Shown here: positions 12,263-25,150 of the stretch, piece by piece
Layout: each line of letters starts with the position of its first letter
How positions within the stretch are numbered: position 1 is the first letter of the stretch
NCBI GenBank assembly: GCA_003833135.1
Contig: QZLH01000505.1
Span: 1 to 64,000, forward strand
Origin: Oehlia diaphana
Taxonomy: Eukaryota > Glomeromycota > Glomeromycetes > Glomerales > Glomeraceae
Direction: 5' to 3'
DNA length: 64,000 nucleotides
Translations under genes and position numbers: made by a program
The notes under the pieces: generated by a model
What the model was told of the DNA's origin: nothing
Database searches by the model: none
Seen by the model: the letters and a program-made list of their open reading frames with translations, nothing else

Positions 12263-15200
12263 ATGGACTCTGAAGAAATTGCAAAGGTATTGAATGTTTT
12301 TATCTTTTTACCTTAATATAGTTTGAAGAAATTTGACAGTTATGTTAAATAAACTTAGGAGGAAGAGACTGTTGAGGAACCTTTAACTCCACCAAATACA
12401 GAAGTAGCCGAAGAAGAGGAAAAATCAGAAGTCAAAACGATCACTGGTATGATTATTGAGCTTATTCAATTATTTTCATTATTTTGTGTATCTAATTTGT
12501 TGGTTTTATTTTCCTTTGAATAAAGCTAAGGTAGAATATGATTATGAAGCAAAAGAACCGGATGAGTTATCACTTAATGTAGACGATATTATAATCGTTT
12601 TGGAACAAGATGGGGGATGGTGGAAAGGTGACTTGAACGGAAAACGTGGTATATTTCCCGCGAATGTATGTACTTCCGAAGACAACCTAGTTTAATGTTT
12701 ATGAGACGCGTAGATTATTTAAAATGTAAAATTTTGGTAACTTTAAATCTTTGATTAATTATAGCATGTCAAATTAACTGAAGCACCAACTCAATCGACC
12801 ATTGATGAAAATGATGAAGGTAATTTAATTTATTATTGTTTTTAAATTTCAAAATATTAATGATTCTATAAATATAGGTGTAAAGAAAAAAAATTTGAAT
12901 AAGTATGGCGTCAAGACTGGTGGACTTGGCAGTTTGTTTTCTGGAGGTGTCCCAACGTTAAAAAAGCGTAGTCATCCATCTCCAGAGAATTCTTCGGTAT
13001 CTGAAGAAAAGCATGTAATCGCTTCACCTCCAGTATTAAAGAAAACTTCAGTACCATCAGTAAGTACGCTTATTATATAAAATTTTCTTATGTAATTATG
13101 ATTGCATACATCATGCTACGCGTTTATTTATGATGTCATTCAATAAATCTTATAATTATTAAACAAATTATTAAGAAATAGTAAGTAATAATCGCTAATT
13201 TTTAAATTATCATTAAATATAATATGGAATATAGCCAATTAATCAACAACCTAACATTCCATTGCCTAATTTACCACCTAAGAAAAAACCTCCAAAACCT
13301 AAAAAAGGTATTTTTGGTTTTGCTTTTTTTCCTTTATTTACTCAATCATTTGAACTAATATGGTGGTATCTTATTTTTAAATATATAGCTGAACCAAAAG
13401 CTGAAGTAATTTATGATTATGATGCCGAGGCAGATGGTACGGATATATCATGTTTATTTTTTTAAAAAAAATTATTCACTATATAATTTACATTACATTA
13501 ATTTACTTTTTATCACTAGATGAGATTTCATTAATACCAGGCACAATTGTGACAATTATAGAAAAGGATGATGAAGGTTGGTGGACAGGAAGAAATGAAC
13601 AAGGAAAAGTTGGAATATTTCCTTCTACATATGTAAAAGAAATAAAGCAAACTGAAGTTCAACAAAAGAGGCAATCAGTTTCAGAAGATGCTACTGTCGA
13701 AGAAGTAGAACGACAAGAATCTTCTGAAGTCCCAGTTACGATTACGCAAGAAGTTTTTACATCTGAACCAGCATCTGTTTCCGCTGCTTCGCCACCTTCC
13801 TCAATTCATTCAAGTTCGTATGAGGTTAATAATGAAGATTCTCCAACATTACCTAAATCCCCTCCGCCTCCTACGAAGCGTACAACAAATGAAACTTCTT
13901 CACCCCCTACAACCAATCGACGATCTACGTATGATGCGACTGCATCTAAAAGACGATCTACTCATGAGTCAACTTCACCAACTTCACCAAGAAATTCAAG
14001 TCATGATGTAGAGGAACACGTGATAAGCAGACGACCTCCCTCTTTAGTTTCACCAGATTTGCCACCTATTCAATCCATTTCTACAAACTTTGGAAGCACT
14101 GATACTTCTCCAATTTCTCCAAAAGAGCGCCCAACCGCACCTCCTAGACAATCAACTAGACCTTTATCTTTACATGAAAATAAAACAGAATCTCAAAAAT
14201 CACCAACTTTAGCCAAACCACCGAAATCTTTTTCACCAGCTAAACCTCCTGTTGTTTCTCCAGTTAAGAGGTCATCATCAACATCATCTAAATCGGATAA
14301 AACTAAGAATGAGAATTCACCAACTGAGCCCGTTTCACCAAAAATTAATCGAAAAACATCTTGTGACCAACATGATTCTTCTACATCTCCATCTGAACCA
14401 GAAAATAAAGATAATGATATAATTGAAGATGAAAAACAAACAGAAGAGGTTGCTGAAAAACCTGAAATACGTGAAGAAGTAGATAAAGAAGCAGAAGTTT
14501 CTGATAATGAAGAAAATGAAGAAAAAGATGAAGAAGTAAACACTGAAGATCTTGATAAAAAAGATGATGATGATACAACTGGTGGACATGAAGTAGAACC
14601 TGAAGAAAAGAAACCACAGTCACAACTACCACCATTGCCAACTGGACCTAAACTAACCAGTTTACAAAAGGATAGACCTGCTATTAAAAACAGGAAAACT
14701 CCTAGTGCCAAGAGTATCAAGGAAAGTGCTAGCCAAAGTCAAACCGCAATTTTATTAGAGTCTGTTTCATCGGTAGGTAACTTTATAAAAAGTATATTAT
14801 TTATAAAAATGATTTACTGATGTATTTACTGTTTTAGACCAAAGACGAAGTGGAACAAAAAGCTCAACCAGTTGGTTCCCCTCCAACACCACCTAAACCT
14901 GAAAAACCTGAAAAACCGGTTAAACCAAATACGTTCAAATTACCAACCTTAGGTGCTGGAGGAATACATCTTCGACCTGTTGCAAAAAAACCATCAATTG
15001 AAACTTCTACAGAATCCACGGAAACAACATCTTCTACTACATCTTCGGGTATTGATACAAAACCGATTAGTGGTGGTGTTAAAGGAATTTCATCCCGATT
15101 CAATCAATTTGGTGGAATTCCCAATTCTTCTGCTGATGTTGAATTACGTTTAAAGAAATGGTTTAATGAAGAAATAAATAAGGTTAAATCTAATTTTGAA

Positions 15201-15287
15201 GCTAAATTAGCCGAAGAGAGAAGTAAAAGGGAAGCTCTTGAAGAAGAATTTAGAGAGTTAATTGCAAGTTTGCAAGAAAATCAATAG
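12263..15287 (+). CDS. two-SH3-domain scaffold protein with C-terminal coiled coil
   Basis: Nine exons keep frame: 12263-12286, 12359-12446, 12526-12665, 12765-12819, 12878-13059, 13235-13307, 13389-13436, 13520-14772 and 14838-15287. They give 770 aa. SH3-1 lies at about residues 38-88 (KVEYDYEAKEPDELS, then GGWWKGDLNGKRGIFPAN). SH3-2 lies at about 190-243 (AEVIYDYDAE, then DEGWWTGRNEQG, then GIFPSTYV). A proline/serine/threonine-rich and then acidic region of about 450 residues follows, with several PxxP-like motifs (SPPPPTKR, PPTPPKPEKP). The last 50 or so residues are a charged coiled coil (KKWFNEEINKVKSNFEAKL). The order of N-terminal SH3 domains, a long disordered proline-rich middle and a terminal coiled coil resembles CIN85/CD2AP-type endocytic or actin adaptors. 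No F-BAR domain is present, which argues against a Bzz1 orthologue. The adaptor role is inferred. Confidence 0.85.
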
Positions 15288-15761
15288 TGTAAATTGTGTA
15301 GTAAATTAACTCGGTTTTTTATGTTTAGCATAACCTAATGTGACTAATCCTAAATCTGTAAAAAAATATCCATTAACCTAGAATTTTTTTTGAGTATATG
15401 AATATTGTATTAAATGAATAATATTTATTTATTTATTTATTTGATGAATATATTATGTCAAATAGATTTTATGTACTGTACTGTCAATTTTATTGTACTT
15501 TTAAAATGTGTAAATAATACAGATCTTTATTGTTATGATAGAACTATAAATTATATGAAAGTACAGAAAAATAAAAATACCGTTATTTTAACTAGAAAGA
15601 CAGTTACAGAAAAATAACTATTTAAATCATGTGCCTTTAGGCATTGTTAACCTGCTGTGCCACAATTACTTCAGATCAAGTTTAGGCAATTTATCACGAG
15701 GTTAAGTTGATTAAAGTGTTCGAAAATTATCTTTGAACTTAATTTCCTTTAAATTTTAATA
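15288..15761. other. intergenic, no gene seen
   Basis: AT-rich spacer between the SH3 gene and RFC3. It includes an ATTT repeat at about 15420-15442. Confidence 0.35.
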
Positions 15762-17588
15762 ATGAGTTTATGGGTTGATGAGTATAGACCAAAGTCACTT
15801 GAAGAGCTAACTTATAATTCAGAGTTAACAAAAAGGCTCAAAATTTTGGTAAGAAATTGTTGATAAAGAATATGTAATAATAGTGGGTAAAGTGATAAAG
15901 AGTAGTCATAATATACGTGTAAAATTATTTTAGGCGTCTTCGGAAGATTTCCCCCACTTGCTCGTATACGGTCCTCCAGGTGCAGGAAAAAAGACGCGTA
16001 TTTCTTGTCTCTTAAGAGAGTTATACGGCGAAGGTGCTCAAAAGGTTTTTCATCAAGTATTTTGATTTAATGATATTTTAATTAGTTCAAGTTTAACTAA
16101 AATTTATTTTTAAAATAGCTTAAAACTGATGTACAGACTTTTACTACTAACTCTTCTCGAAAACTTAGCATAACTGTTGTTTCAAGTAAACATCATCTTG
16201 AAATAACTCCAAAGTAATTAATATTTGAGATTATTTATAAATTTCGATTACTAAAATAATCTAATAATTAATAAATTATTTAGTGAGGTTGGGTTTTCTG
16301 ATCGAGTAGTTGTTCAGGAATTTCTAAAAGATGTCGCTCAGACGAAACAAGTCGATTTATCTATTAAACACGTTTTCAAGGGTAATATCATTATGTTTTT
16401 CTTTTGAATTATTAATCGGTGAATAAATTATTTGATAATCATGTAAACTTTTTTCGTTTAGTCGTTGTTGTACATGAGGCTGATTTGCTTTCAAGCGAAT
16501 CTCAAGCTGCACTTCGTAGAACCATGGAATTATATATGTCGAACGTGAGGCTCATTTTGTGTTGTAAATCTCCAAGTAAAATTATTGATCCAATTCGTAG
16601 CAGATGTCTGCTAATCAGAATACCTGCACCTACAATTGACGAGGTTATACAATATATCTTTACGCTATGTATTTATTAACACGTCAATTTTAACGTAAAT
16701 TCTCATGCAAGGCACCTTTTTTTACTCTAGATAATCGATATACTTTTAAATATTGCGAAAAAGAAAAATGTCAAATTATCTCCAAAAGTTGCAAAATTGA
16801 TTGCAGATCAATCTAATCGAGATCTAAGAAAAACTATTCTCTCCTTTGAATCTTTATATATGGAATAGTATGTTGTCTTTTAATCATACATTTTGGTTAC
16901 AGTTGTTGTTTGATTGAAATTAATTCTTTTATAATATAAATTTATTAGTGGTGAATTGAAAGATAATATTCGTTACAAATTTACGGATTGGGAAGAAACC
17001 ATTAATGATATCGCTAATAAAATAAACCTTCATTATGATCCTGACAGGTTATATTATTATATTTCCATTTCTTATTTATATTTACCAAGATATACTTAAC
17101 ATTTGCGAATTCTTATTTTTATTATTTAGTTTAGAGAGTATACGAAATTCGCTTTATGAATTGTTAAATACTTACATTATGCCGTCAAATTTGATCAAGG
17201 TGAATTTAATTGTTTTGAGTTTCTATTCATGATTAGATAAAATAATATATTTTGTTTCTAGTATATTTTCCTTGCCATTGTGAGAAGAGCTGACGAAAGC
17301 GTCAAAATCGAAATTCTCGAAAAAGCGGCCGAATTCGTATGTAATTAATATACCAACTTCGCTTTCATCATAATGATTATTTATTGAAATACTTGTTATA
17401 GGAACATCGAATTGTGTCAGGGTCGAAACCAATTATTCATCTTGAAGCTTTTGTGATTAATGCAATGTATATAATTGGGCGGTAAGTAATTTATATTTAT
17501 TATCAAATTAGATAAAAATATATATTAATTGACTTTTTTTCCTAGTTACAAAAACGGATTAAGTACGATGAGTATGGATATTGATTAG
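15762..17588 (+). CDS. RFC3: replication factor C subunit 3 (clamp loader; Rfc5 in budding yeast)
   Basis: Eleven exons (15762-15848, 15934-16044, 16119-16213, 16284-16381, 16462-16643, 16731-16867, 16949-17047, 17130-17199, 17262-17336, 17402-17481, 17546-17588) give 358 aa, close to the human protein. It begins MSLWVDEYRP and has Walker A GPPGAGKKT at 42-50. The Walker B region is VVVVHEADLL, as in this degenerate subunit, followed by ALRRTMELYM. The SRC motif is PIRSRCLLIRIPAP, and a clamp-loader collar domain follows. As part of the RFC pentamer it helps load the PCNA ring onto primed DNA in the nucleus. The lack of a canonical DExx box is normal for this subunit. All introns are short. 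Confidence 0.95.
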
Positions 17589-17816
17589 TGTTATAAATAA
17601 ACTTTAGCCGAATATTTCTGCATCATATCTGTATCATGTCTTTTAATTTTATTTTTAATAATACATATAAAGTGATGTATAAATACTCATCCCAATTAAA
17701 AGTTAGTTAACGTGATTATCGTAACTTTCATGTTTCACAAATAAAATCAACATTACGTAATGAATTAAACATATAAAAGCTGATATCGATCAGGGTTCTC
17801 GAAAAAAACTAATAGT

Positions 17817-19292
17817 ATGGAACAACTACTAAGGTGGTCGATCGAAAATAGTGACCCCAACGGAGGTTCACCACAACCACCTCCTCAAGACGATCCAGAA
17901 AAGAAGAAAATTGTAAGCTTATATATCTTGAGAGTGTACTTCTTTAAAATGATATAATAATTTTTCTTCTGATACTAGGATCCAGAAATTATCAATGCAA
18001 TCTTGGGGGAAAGTGACGCTACTCGAATTCGAAGTAATGTATTTCTTTTTGTGATTAATTATAAATAACTGCATAATAAATATATTTTTTACTTATAATT
18101 TTATACAGAGGCTGTGGAGGTTATATCAAATCCCAACGAGACTTTGGAGAACAAAGAAATCGCATTTGATAATTTAGAATTGGTACGAATTTTTTTTTCT
18201 ATATCAAAAATTATAAAAATTAAACATAGTACTCACATTATATTTAATTTTGGAGCTAGTAGAGCAGATAGACAATGCTATCGGTAAGTAAATTTCTTAT
18301 AATTATTAAACATAAATATCTTCATATCAATAATATAATCCAAACCTTTAGACATCGAAAATATGGGTTTATGGCCAAAAATATTATCATTTATTTCTTT
18401 TTCTGAAACTTCACTTCGGAAGCATGCAGTATGGGTATGCGGAACTGCTATTCAAAATAATATTAGGGCGCAAAAAGCTGTAAGTTCACTTTTAAAACAA
18501 CTTTTTTTTTATAAATATACTTAATTATCCAACTGATATTTTTTTTTAGTTTGCAGAGAAAGGAGGAATAAAACTTATCTTGGATCTGTTAAAGAATCCA
18601 AATGAAGACAATGAAATTAAGAGCAAAGCTTTATATGCTATTTCTGGTGAGATTAAATTTTATTGATTTCCTTTACTACTTGACAATTAATTAAATTTTT
18701 TTATTAAACAGGAGCAATTAAGCATTATCCGCCAGGATTAGAACAATTTGATCAAGAGAAAGGATATGAAACACTACTATCTTTATTACAAACATCAAGT
18801 GGTATGTGATCATATGATTTACGATAAAAAATAAAAGATAAATGGTTAACCAAAAATTCTTTCTTGATAATTAAATATAGACCTTACAATTCTTCGTAAA
18901 TCAATATTTTTATTTAATACATTACTTTTACAAGATCCTATTAAAGTAGCCACTCGAATAGAAGAAAAAGGATTGTCTAGACAATTGGTTAAGCTGTTAG
19001 AAACTTATGGCGATGACGAAGATTTAGCTGATAAGGTAATTTTTTATTTTGTAATTAAAGGATCAATTTTCAAATTTTAATTGATCTTCTCATTCTTTGT
19101 TAGATATTACGTACATTGCTTGCCGAATTTCAATATTCTTCAAAATCACTTTCTGAGGATGAAATAAATGAGTTAAGGCGAATTCTTCCAGAAATAAAGA
19201 ATAAGTATGGAGAGGTTGCCTTAAGTAAGCCAGAATGGGAAGAATTGGAAACTCGTGTCAAATCAAATCAGAAAGCTTTTCATATAAGTTAG
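17817..19292 (+). CDS. FES1: Hsp70 nucleotide exchange factor Fes1/HspBP1
   Basis: Nine exons (17817-17912, 17979-18033, 18109-18182, 18256-18283, 18352-18479, 18550-18646, 18712-18801, 18881-19035, 19104-19292) give 303 aa. The N-terminus MEQLLRWSIENSDP is the Fes1 signature. The body is a set of armadillo-like helical repeats with the family's LRKHAVWVCGTAIQNN, ALYAISGAIKHYPPG and ILRKSIFLFNTLL motifs. Fes1 releases ADP from cytosolic Hsp70, so it acts in folding and in delivery of misfolded proteins for degradation. The end (HIS) lacks a retention signal, which fits the cytosolic form rather than ER Sil1. It starts 228 bases after the RFC3 stop, on the same strand. Confidence 0.93.
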
Positions 19293-22200
19293 AATCTGGT
19301 AAATTGTTTGTTTCTTTAAAATTTTACCTTATTTATACAAGTATGTTTCTGATCTCCGTAATGTTAGTAATTAAGTACGCATAACAAAATGGTAATGCTC
19401 AAATACTTATGGGACAATTATAAAGAGAAAATAATAAAACAAGGAAATTTTGATAATCCATCAAATTGCTTTTAACGAACATGAAAATTCATGACTGAAA
19501 AAGTATTTACTTTAGTAAATAGAATGAAATATTCTTTACTTTAATAAGTAAAGTAATAAGTAAAGTAGAAAATAAATATTTTTGTTCTTTTTATTAAAAA
19601 GATATACTATACTATTAGCACGTGCGCAAAGCTATAATAACACTCAAATTCGCGTGGCCAGCACATACAGTATAATGGGATTTATAATGGGCGAAAAAAA
19701 AACTTTTTTCACTAGGGTCAAGTGATATTTTGAAACATGCATATTTAGAATCTTTCGTCATTAAATCAGAATTATTATTGCCCTGATTGGCACTTGGCTG
19801 GATAACTAATTCTGCCATCAATAGTAAATTTGATTGAAAAAATTATGAATCATACCAGATTTTTGAACCATTACAATCCATCCAGGACCCTACTTTATGT
19901 CGCCTAATTAAAAAAGATTTAATAATTCACCTTAGAGAACATCTTATATGGGTATGCGGGTATACTGCAACAACAAGATAAGAAAGTTGAACATTAAAAA
20001 TTATGATACTAATATTACTTTTAAGTAATAATATCAAACTTTGTACTACTAAAACCATCTGATCTGCTTATCTGTATACCATAAGTGGATATAAATCAGA
20101 GTGACTATATTATATATTAGTGCATCGGTTACAAATGAAGTTTTAAGTAAAATTGAATTTTCTTTGAAAAAATTCTTATCCATTCTCTTCTAGGAAGGGT
20201 TTAAAAAAGATTTTTCACCCTTCCCTTCAATGAAATAATAATATAATATAATGGATATATATTATAAAAAATATAATAACTTTGGCAAATACTTAACAAA
20301 AAGTAATAGATATGAAGAATAAAATCAAAAGCTGTGTTTCAACTTTTAAGTGCAGAAAACAAAATTATAAGCATAGAAAATAAGATGCTGTATCTTATTG
20401 TTAGCACCATAATTATCAATTGGATGAAACTAATGATTGAAAAAATTTATGATAATTATAATAAAGAAAAGAATCAAAAGAAAAAATAATAATATTTTTT
20501 TCTAATTATACAGTAGCAATTTTCAAATTTGATTTGCTGGAAATTAGAATTAATTACTTAAATTTTTTATATATAATATTTATAACTGATAATATCAGTA
20601 TATAAAATTCATGTGTACAATTTTTTTTAGCATGCACAATTTTGTGCACAAAAAATTTTATTTTATACATAAAAAATAATAGTGCACAATTCTATGCACA
20701 AAAAAATTTGTATAATATATCAATGCATATTTATAAATTATAACAGATAAATAGTATGTATAATAATCTAATTTTTCTTTAACTTTTTAAACATAATAAG
20801 AATGGAAGTTATTATAAAATATCTAAATGATTATACTTTTTAAAAGAAAAAAACTGATCAACTAACAAAAAAAAAAGAAGTCAAAATAATAAAAAAAAAT
20901 AAATATTCATGTTTAAAAAAGGATAATTTTAAATGGAATCCATCTTGGACATTCAAATATTCATAATTATATTGTAAAAAAAAAAAATGGAAAAGAAGTT
21001 ATGTTTTATAAAATATATAAAATTACAAATAGTTCTAATGTGAACAACTGCTGATTTGAAATAGTTAAAGGAAGATTGTATTTAAAAGCATTAACAATTA
21101 AAAAAATATACAAAAGTAATTAATGTAAAAAATTCAGATTAATTAATAATTAAAAAAGGTTTTATGCAACAAATGAACCATAATCAAGCATTAATGTATA
21201 TTATTTAATATAACATAATATAGTACTTAATAATTATAAATCTTTTTGTGATTTAATTACATATTAAATTAATTATCAATATTAAACTGGAAATAAAAAT
21301 TTTATCCAAAATTTTTGTTCACCTCTTCTTTAACATCATTCTGAAATTACAATTTCATCATCTTTAACTAATAATTATAAATTTTATAAAAATGCAGTTG
21401 TAAAAAAAGAATTACTTTTTTTTATATTTATTATTATTAAAAAAAGTATTGTTGCTAAGATTAAAGAATTACTATATTGAAAATAGAAATTGCATTGGTT
21501 TTAAAATATTTAGTAAATAATAAACATATTTTTCATTTCTTAGATTGGCATAAAAAACAAATGCATTAACTGATGGAATTAATAAAATTAAAATATTTTG
21601 ATAGTAATAGAATTGCAACTAAAATTCAGAACAGTTCAGTTCAATTCCATTTTTCAGTTCTTTTCTAATTAATCAGAATTTATTTTCACAATAATTTGCT
21701 ATCTAGTGATAGTAAAAAGCTAATTAATAGTATGTTAAATTGTCTTATCAAGCTAATTCAAATGGTACTAAATTATCTTTTTATCATTAATAGATGGCAA
21801 GTTAATTTTTGAAAAATTGGCAAAATTAACTTGCCATCTATCGATACTAGAAAGATAATATTGGTATTATTTAAACTGGTTTAATGAAACAATTTTAACA
21901 AACTATTGATCAGCTTTTACAATTATTGAATGGCAAATTATTACATAAATAGATTATAATCAATTAGAAAAAAACTAAAAAATGAAGCTTTAATTGCAAC
22001 TATAATGGAAATTATTAAATAATAATTAATTAAATATATTATATTTTTTTATTTTAGACATTCATAATGGTATTACAACTCAATTAAAAAACTTAATAAT
22101 TTTATTACATTAATACATTATATTGCATATCAACTTCAGAAAAAGCTGCAAATAAAACACCATATTTTATGTATTACAAATTATAGTAAAAGGAATTTAT

Positions 22201-23292
22201 TCTTATTTCTTTAATTCATATAAGCAAGTTATAAAAGTTTCTAATTTAACAATTCTCAATATATATAATATATAATAGTATATGTATAATTAGTATTATT
22301 TTATTTAAGAGAAAAAGGATTTGCTTTAGAATATTTACTTTGATCGATAGAAGATATAGTAGATAATCAAAAACAATTACTTAAACTAGCTTACATAAGT
22401 TAATATATAAATTATAAGCTTATTTTCAACATTTTATGATGTGGCTAATTTTTAATTTTAGCCAAATTATAATTCCAGCCAAAGTTTATGAACAAATAAA
22501 AAATTTTTATAACTTTTTTAGTTATAAAGCAGTACAAAAATTAATATAAAAGAAGCTGATATTAATTCATCTAATACAGCTAAATTCTTATTTAAATACA
22601 ATAGATATCATATTTCTTATTATTAAAAATTTTTTGCTAATATATTTTTTATTTTAAAAAAATTTATATTAGTTTTTCAATCTAATTATATTTCTTTATC
22701 TAAAACTAGATCACAATTGAACTTGTAATAGTATATAAATCTTTAACTACAAATTTTATTGGATCTGCAGATGTCTTATCAAAGTATGATATCTATTTAC
22801 AAAAATTAATAGACAAGTTAGAATTACAGCTTGAAGATTTGACAAACTAGTTTATTTTTTATTTTTAACTTATTTATTTATTAAAATTAATTATTAATAA
22901 ATTTTTACTTAATTTATTAAACATTATACTAAAAAAATCATTTCAAATTTACAAACAAAATTTTTTAATGAAAATTTATATTATCTTTATGAATTTTTTA
23001 ATGCTATTTGACAAAAATACTTTACAAAACTTTGGTAAAGAAAAGCTTTCAGATCTTATACATTTTTATAAAAGAAAAAAAAAATTAATAATAATAAGTA
23101 TTTATTAATTAATGGCAAAAAAGTTATAAAAGAATAAGATTTGGCTAAAAATCTTATTGCATCATATAAATTTGCCAAAGAATGTAAATTTACTGAATAT
23201 TGGCATAAGATTTTTAATACTGCTCATTTTTAAAACCAATTTCTTAATCTTACTATTCTTATTGATTTATTATTAATTATACTTTTTTTAAT
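19293..23292. other. AT-rich repeat-bearing stretch, no intact gene
   Basis: No gene was recognised. There are short hairpins (for example TTACTTT/AAAGTAA motifs at 19507-19570), GTGCAC repeats at 20610-20700 and a strong hairpin at about 21764-21870. Short protein-like runs around 22750-23220 are cut by stops and look like old retroelement coding remnants. Confidence 0.35.
21764..21870. repeat. long hairpin with 19-bp perfect core arms
   Basis: TAGATGGCAAGTTAATTTT at 21791-21809 is perfectly complementary to 21822-21840, with a 12-nt loop. Outside these, imperfect complementarity (ATTATCTTT and AAAGATAAT) extends each arm to about 40 bp. This is a stem-loop or a very small inverted-repeat element. 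Confidence 0.55.
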
Positions 23293-23300
23293 ATTATGAT

Positions 23301-23534
23301 AGGACCCAGAAATATATATATAGGGGTCAGGTGATGAAAAAAATTTTTTACTATGGGCTGTACGCATTTTTTTAGGGCCGGAATTATGATAATGTCAGTC
23401 AGTTACTATAATAGGAAATAAAATTCTGACTGGTATTATCAAAAATTATCTAAAAAAGGAAAGATTTTCATAATTTTTTTGGTTCAAAATACGCAAACTC
23501 AAACCTGACCCTTTTATATATATTTCTGGGTCCT
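23301..23534. mobile_element. 234-bp non-autonomous DNA transposon with 8-bp target duplication
   Basis: Terminal inverted repeats of about 31 bp begin AGGACCCAGAAATATATATA and include GGGTCAGG, with only a few mismatches between the ends. Identical ATTATGAT octamers flank the element at 23293-23300 and 23535-23542. An 8-bp target duplication fits hAT-type and a few other cut-and-paste families. The interior has no open frame, so it depends on a transposase elsewhere. Confidence 0.75.
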
Positions 23535-24293
23535 ATTATGATGAAATGTGTATTTTTTGCAAAATTTAATTAAAACTGACATTTGAAACAAAATGTATAT
23601 TGATACTCTTAATATATATTTACATATTTCTTTAAATACTCTCAAAATTTTAAAAATTTTAATTATTTAATAGCTTATAATCATTGAACTTTTAAAGATT
23701 GGATTATAGTAATTTATTTTTCATTTTTTTTGGAATATTTTAGTGTAATTTTTTTTTTTTTGCAAGGTAATGCAATTTATAAATTTATTAGTTATATGGA
23801 ATTACAGATATTTCTGCTATAAGTATTACTAATCTATTAAAACTCTGAACCAGTTCTCCATGCTTTAGATTACTCCTGTACCCTACCATCACTAATATGA
23901 AATTCACCTATATCCTCCTATAGTAGCTATCAGATTATATAGGATCATTATTATCTTATGGCTTCAGTATGTGCTTTCACTACCTTCTAAACAAAAAGAA
24001 GAATTATATGTGTATTTGTACATCTTGATGTTATTATATATTTTTCAAATTATCCTATTTCCTTCTCTAATAAACTAATTTATATACTGTCTTGTTTTCT
24101 TAAAAGAAATTGACTATTGTTCATTATGTTGAAGAATTTTCCTTCCTTTTAAATCATATGCATCACCTTCTTTTTGTTGAGTTGGAATCTGTTCATATGC
24201 AATACATTGATATACTGGTATTTTCTTCTTTAGGTCTTGCTTTTTGATCCCTTTTGTATGTTCCCATTCTATTACTAAGTTACAACATGGTTG

Positions 24294-25150
24294 TCAAATA
24301 ATTCTATAAAATTTATTAATAAAAATTTTTAAAAACAAAATAGTAATTGTTAGTGTAGCTTTTTCTGACTTAATAATGGATTTGAGTTTTCTATATTTTC
24401 CTTTTGGAAAAAAATTTCTTAACATCAAATATATAAAAGAAATAGGTAATTCCTGATTAGAACCTGTAATATGGGTGAAAAAATTCCTACTCCATAACAT
24501 CAATTGTTGTATATCTTCTTGATTTAGTTGGAGATGATTCTCTTGTGAAAGCAAGTCTTTAAGTATTTGATCACATTCATGTCTAGTATTATTAGCCACC
24601 ATTAACCACTTATCTCTGAGTTGCTGACAATAAATTATATGATCATTATCTTCATTTTCTTTAAGACATATCCTGTACTTTACATCTCCATATAGGTTAT
24701 ATCTCCTTTATTTCTTTCATAATTTTTAAAGTTGGTAGTAAATTGTTTGTAAGTTTCAAATGTTTGATGAATCTGTTGTTTACTGATGATGATGTACAGT
24801 TAAATTCTGTATTTTTTTTAAATAATACCCATATAACTTTCTCTTCTATTGTATGAGTTGTATCTTGAAAAATTATTTTATGTGTACGATTGAAAGACTA
24901 TGCTGCCTCTAATGTTAACTCACATAAATTATCTATGAATTTCCTAATATGTCTATTAATTCTTTTACCATCCCAATATAAATTATATTTTAAGTCTTTT
25001 TGTTATGAGTCGTTAATTATAATACAGGTTAATTTTTCTATATGACTCTTGGCTGCTCTATCTGCTTCTTTGTTGCCTTTGACTTCTGAATGACCTTTCA
25101 CTTTTATTAGTTTTAACAGGATCCTGCTTACTTCTAATATAGGTGTCTAA
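24294..25150 (-). pseudogene. decayed non-LTR retrotransposon C-terminus (RNase H and downstream)
   Basis: On the minus strand from about 25150 the frame reads KVKGHSEVKGNKEADRAAKS, the last conserved block of a retrotransposon RNase H domain. It is followed by KDLKYNLYWDGKRINRH and, after several stops and frame changes, DNDHIIYCQQLRDKW. An open stretch of about 100 residues (MVANNTRHECDQILKD...) ends at 24294. At least three in-frame stops interrupt the path. The reverse transcriptase part is not seen; the fragment abuts an inverted-repeat boundary at about 25120-25155. It is clearly non-functional as read. Confidence 0.6.

Noticed and set aside
14193..14720. Long open frames on the minus strand opposite the SH3 gene
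   Set aside because: They are the antisense of the low-complexity Ser/Pro/Glu-rich exon 8. The plus strand has SH3 domains and consistent splicing.
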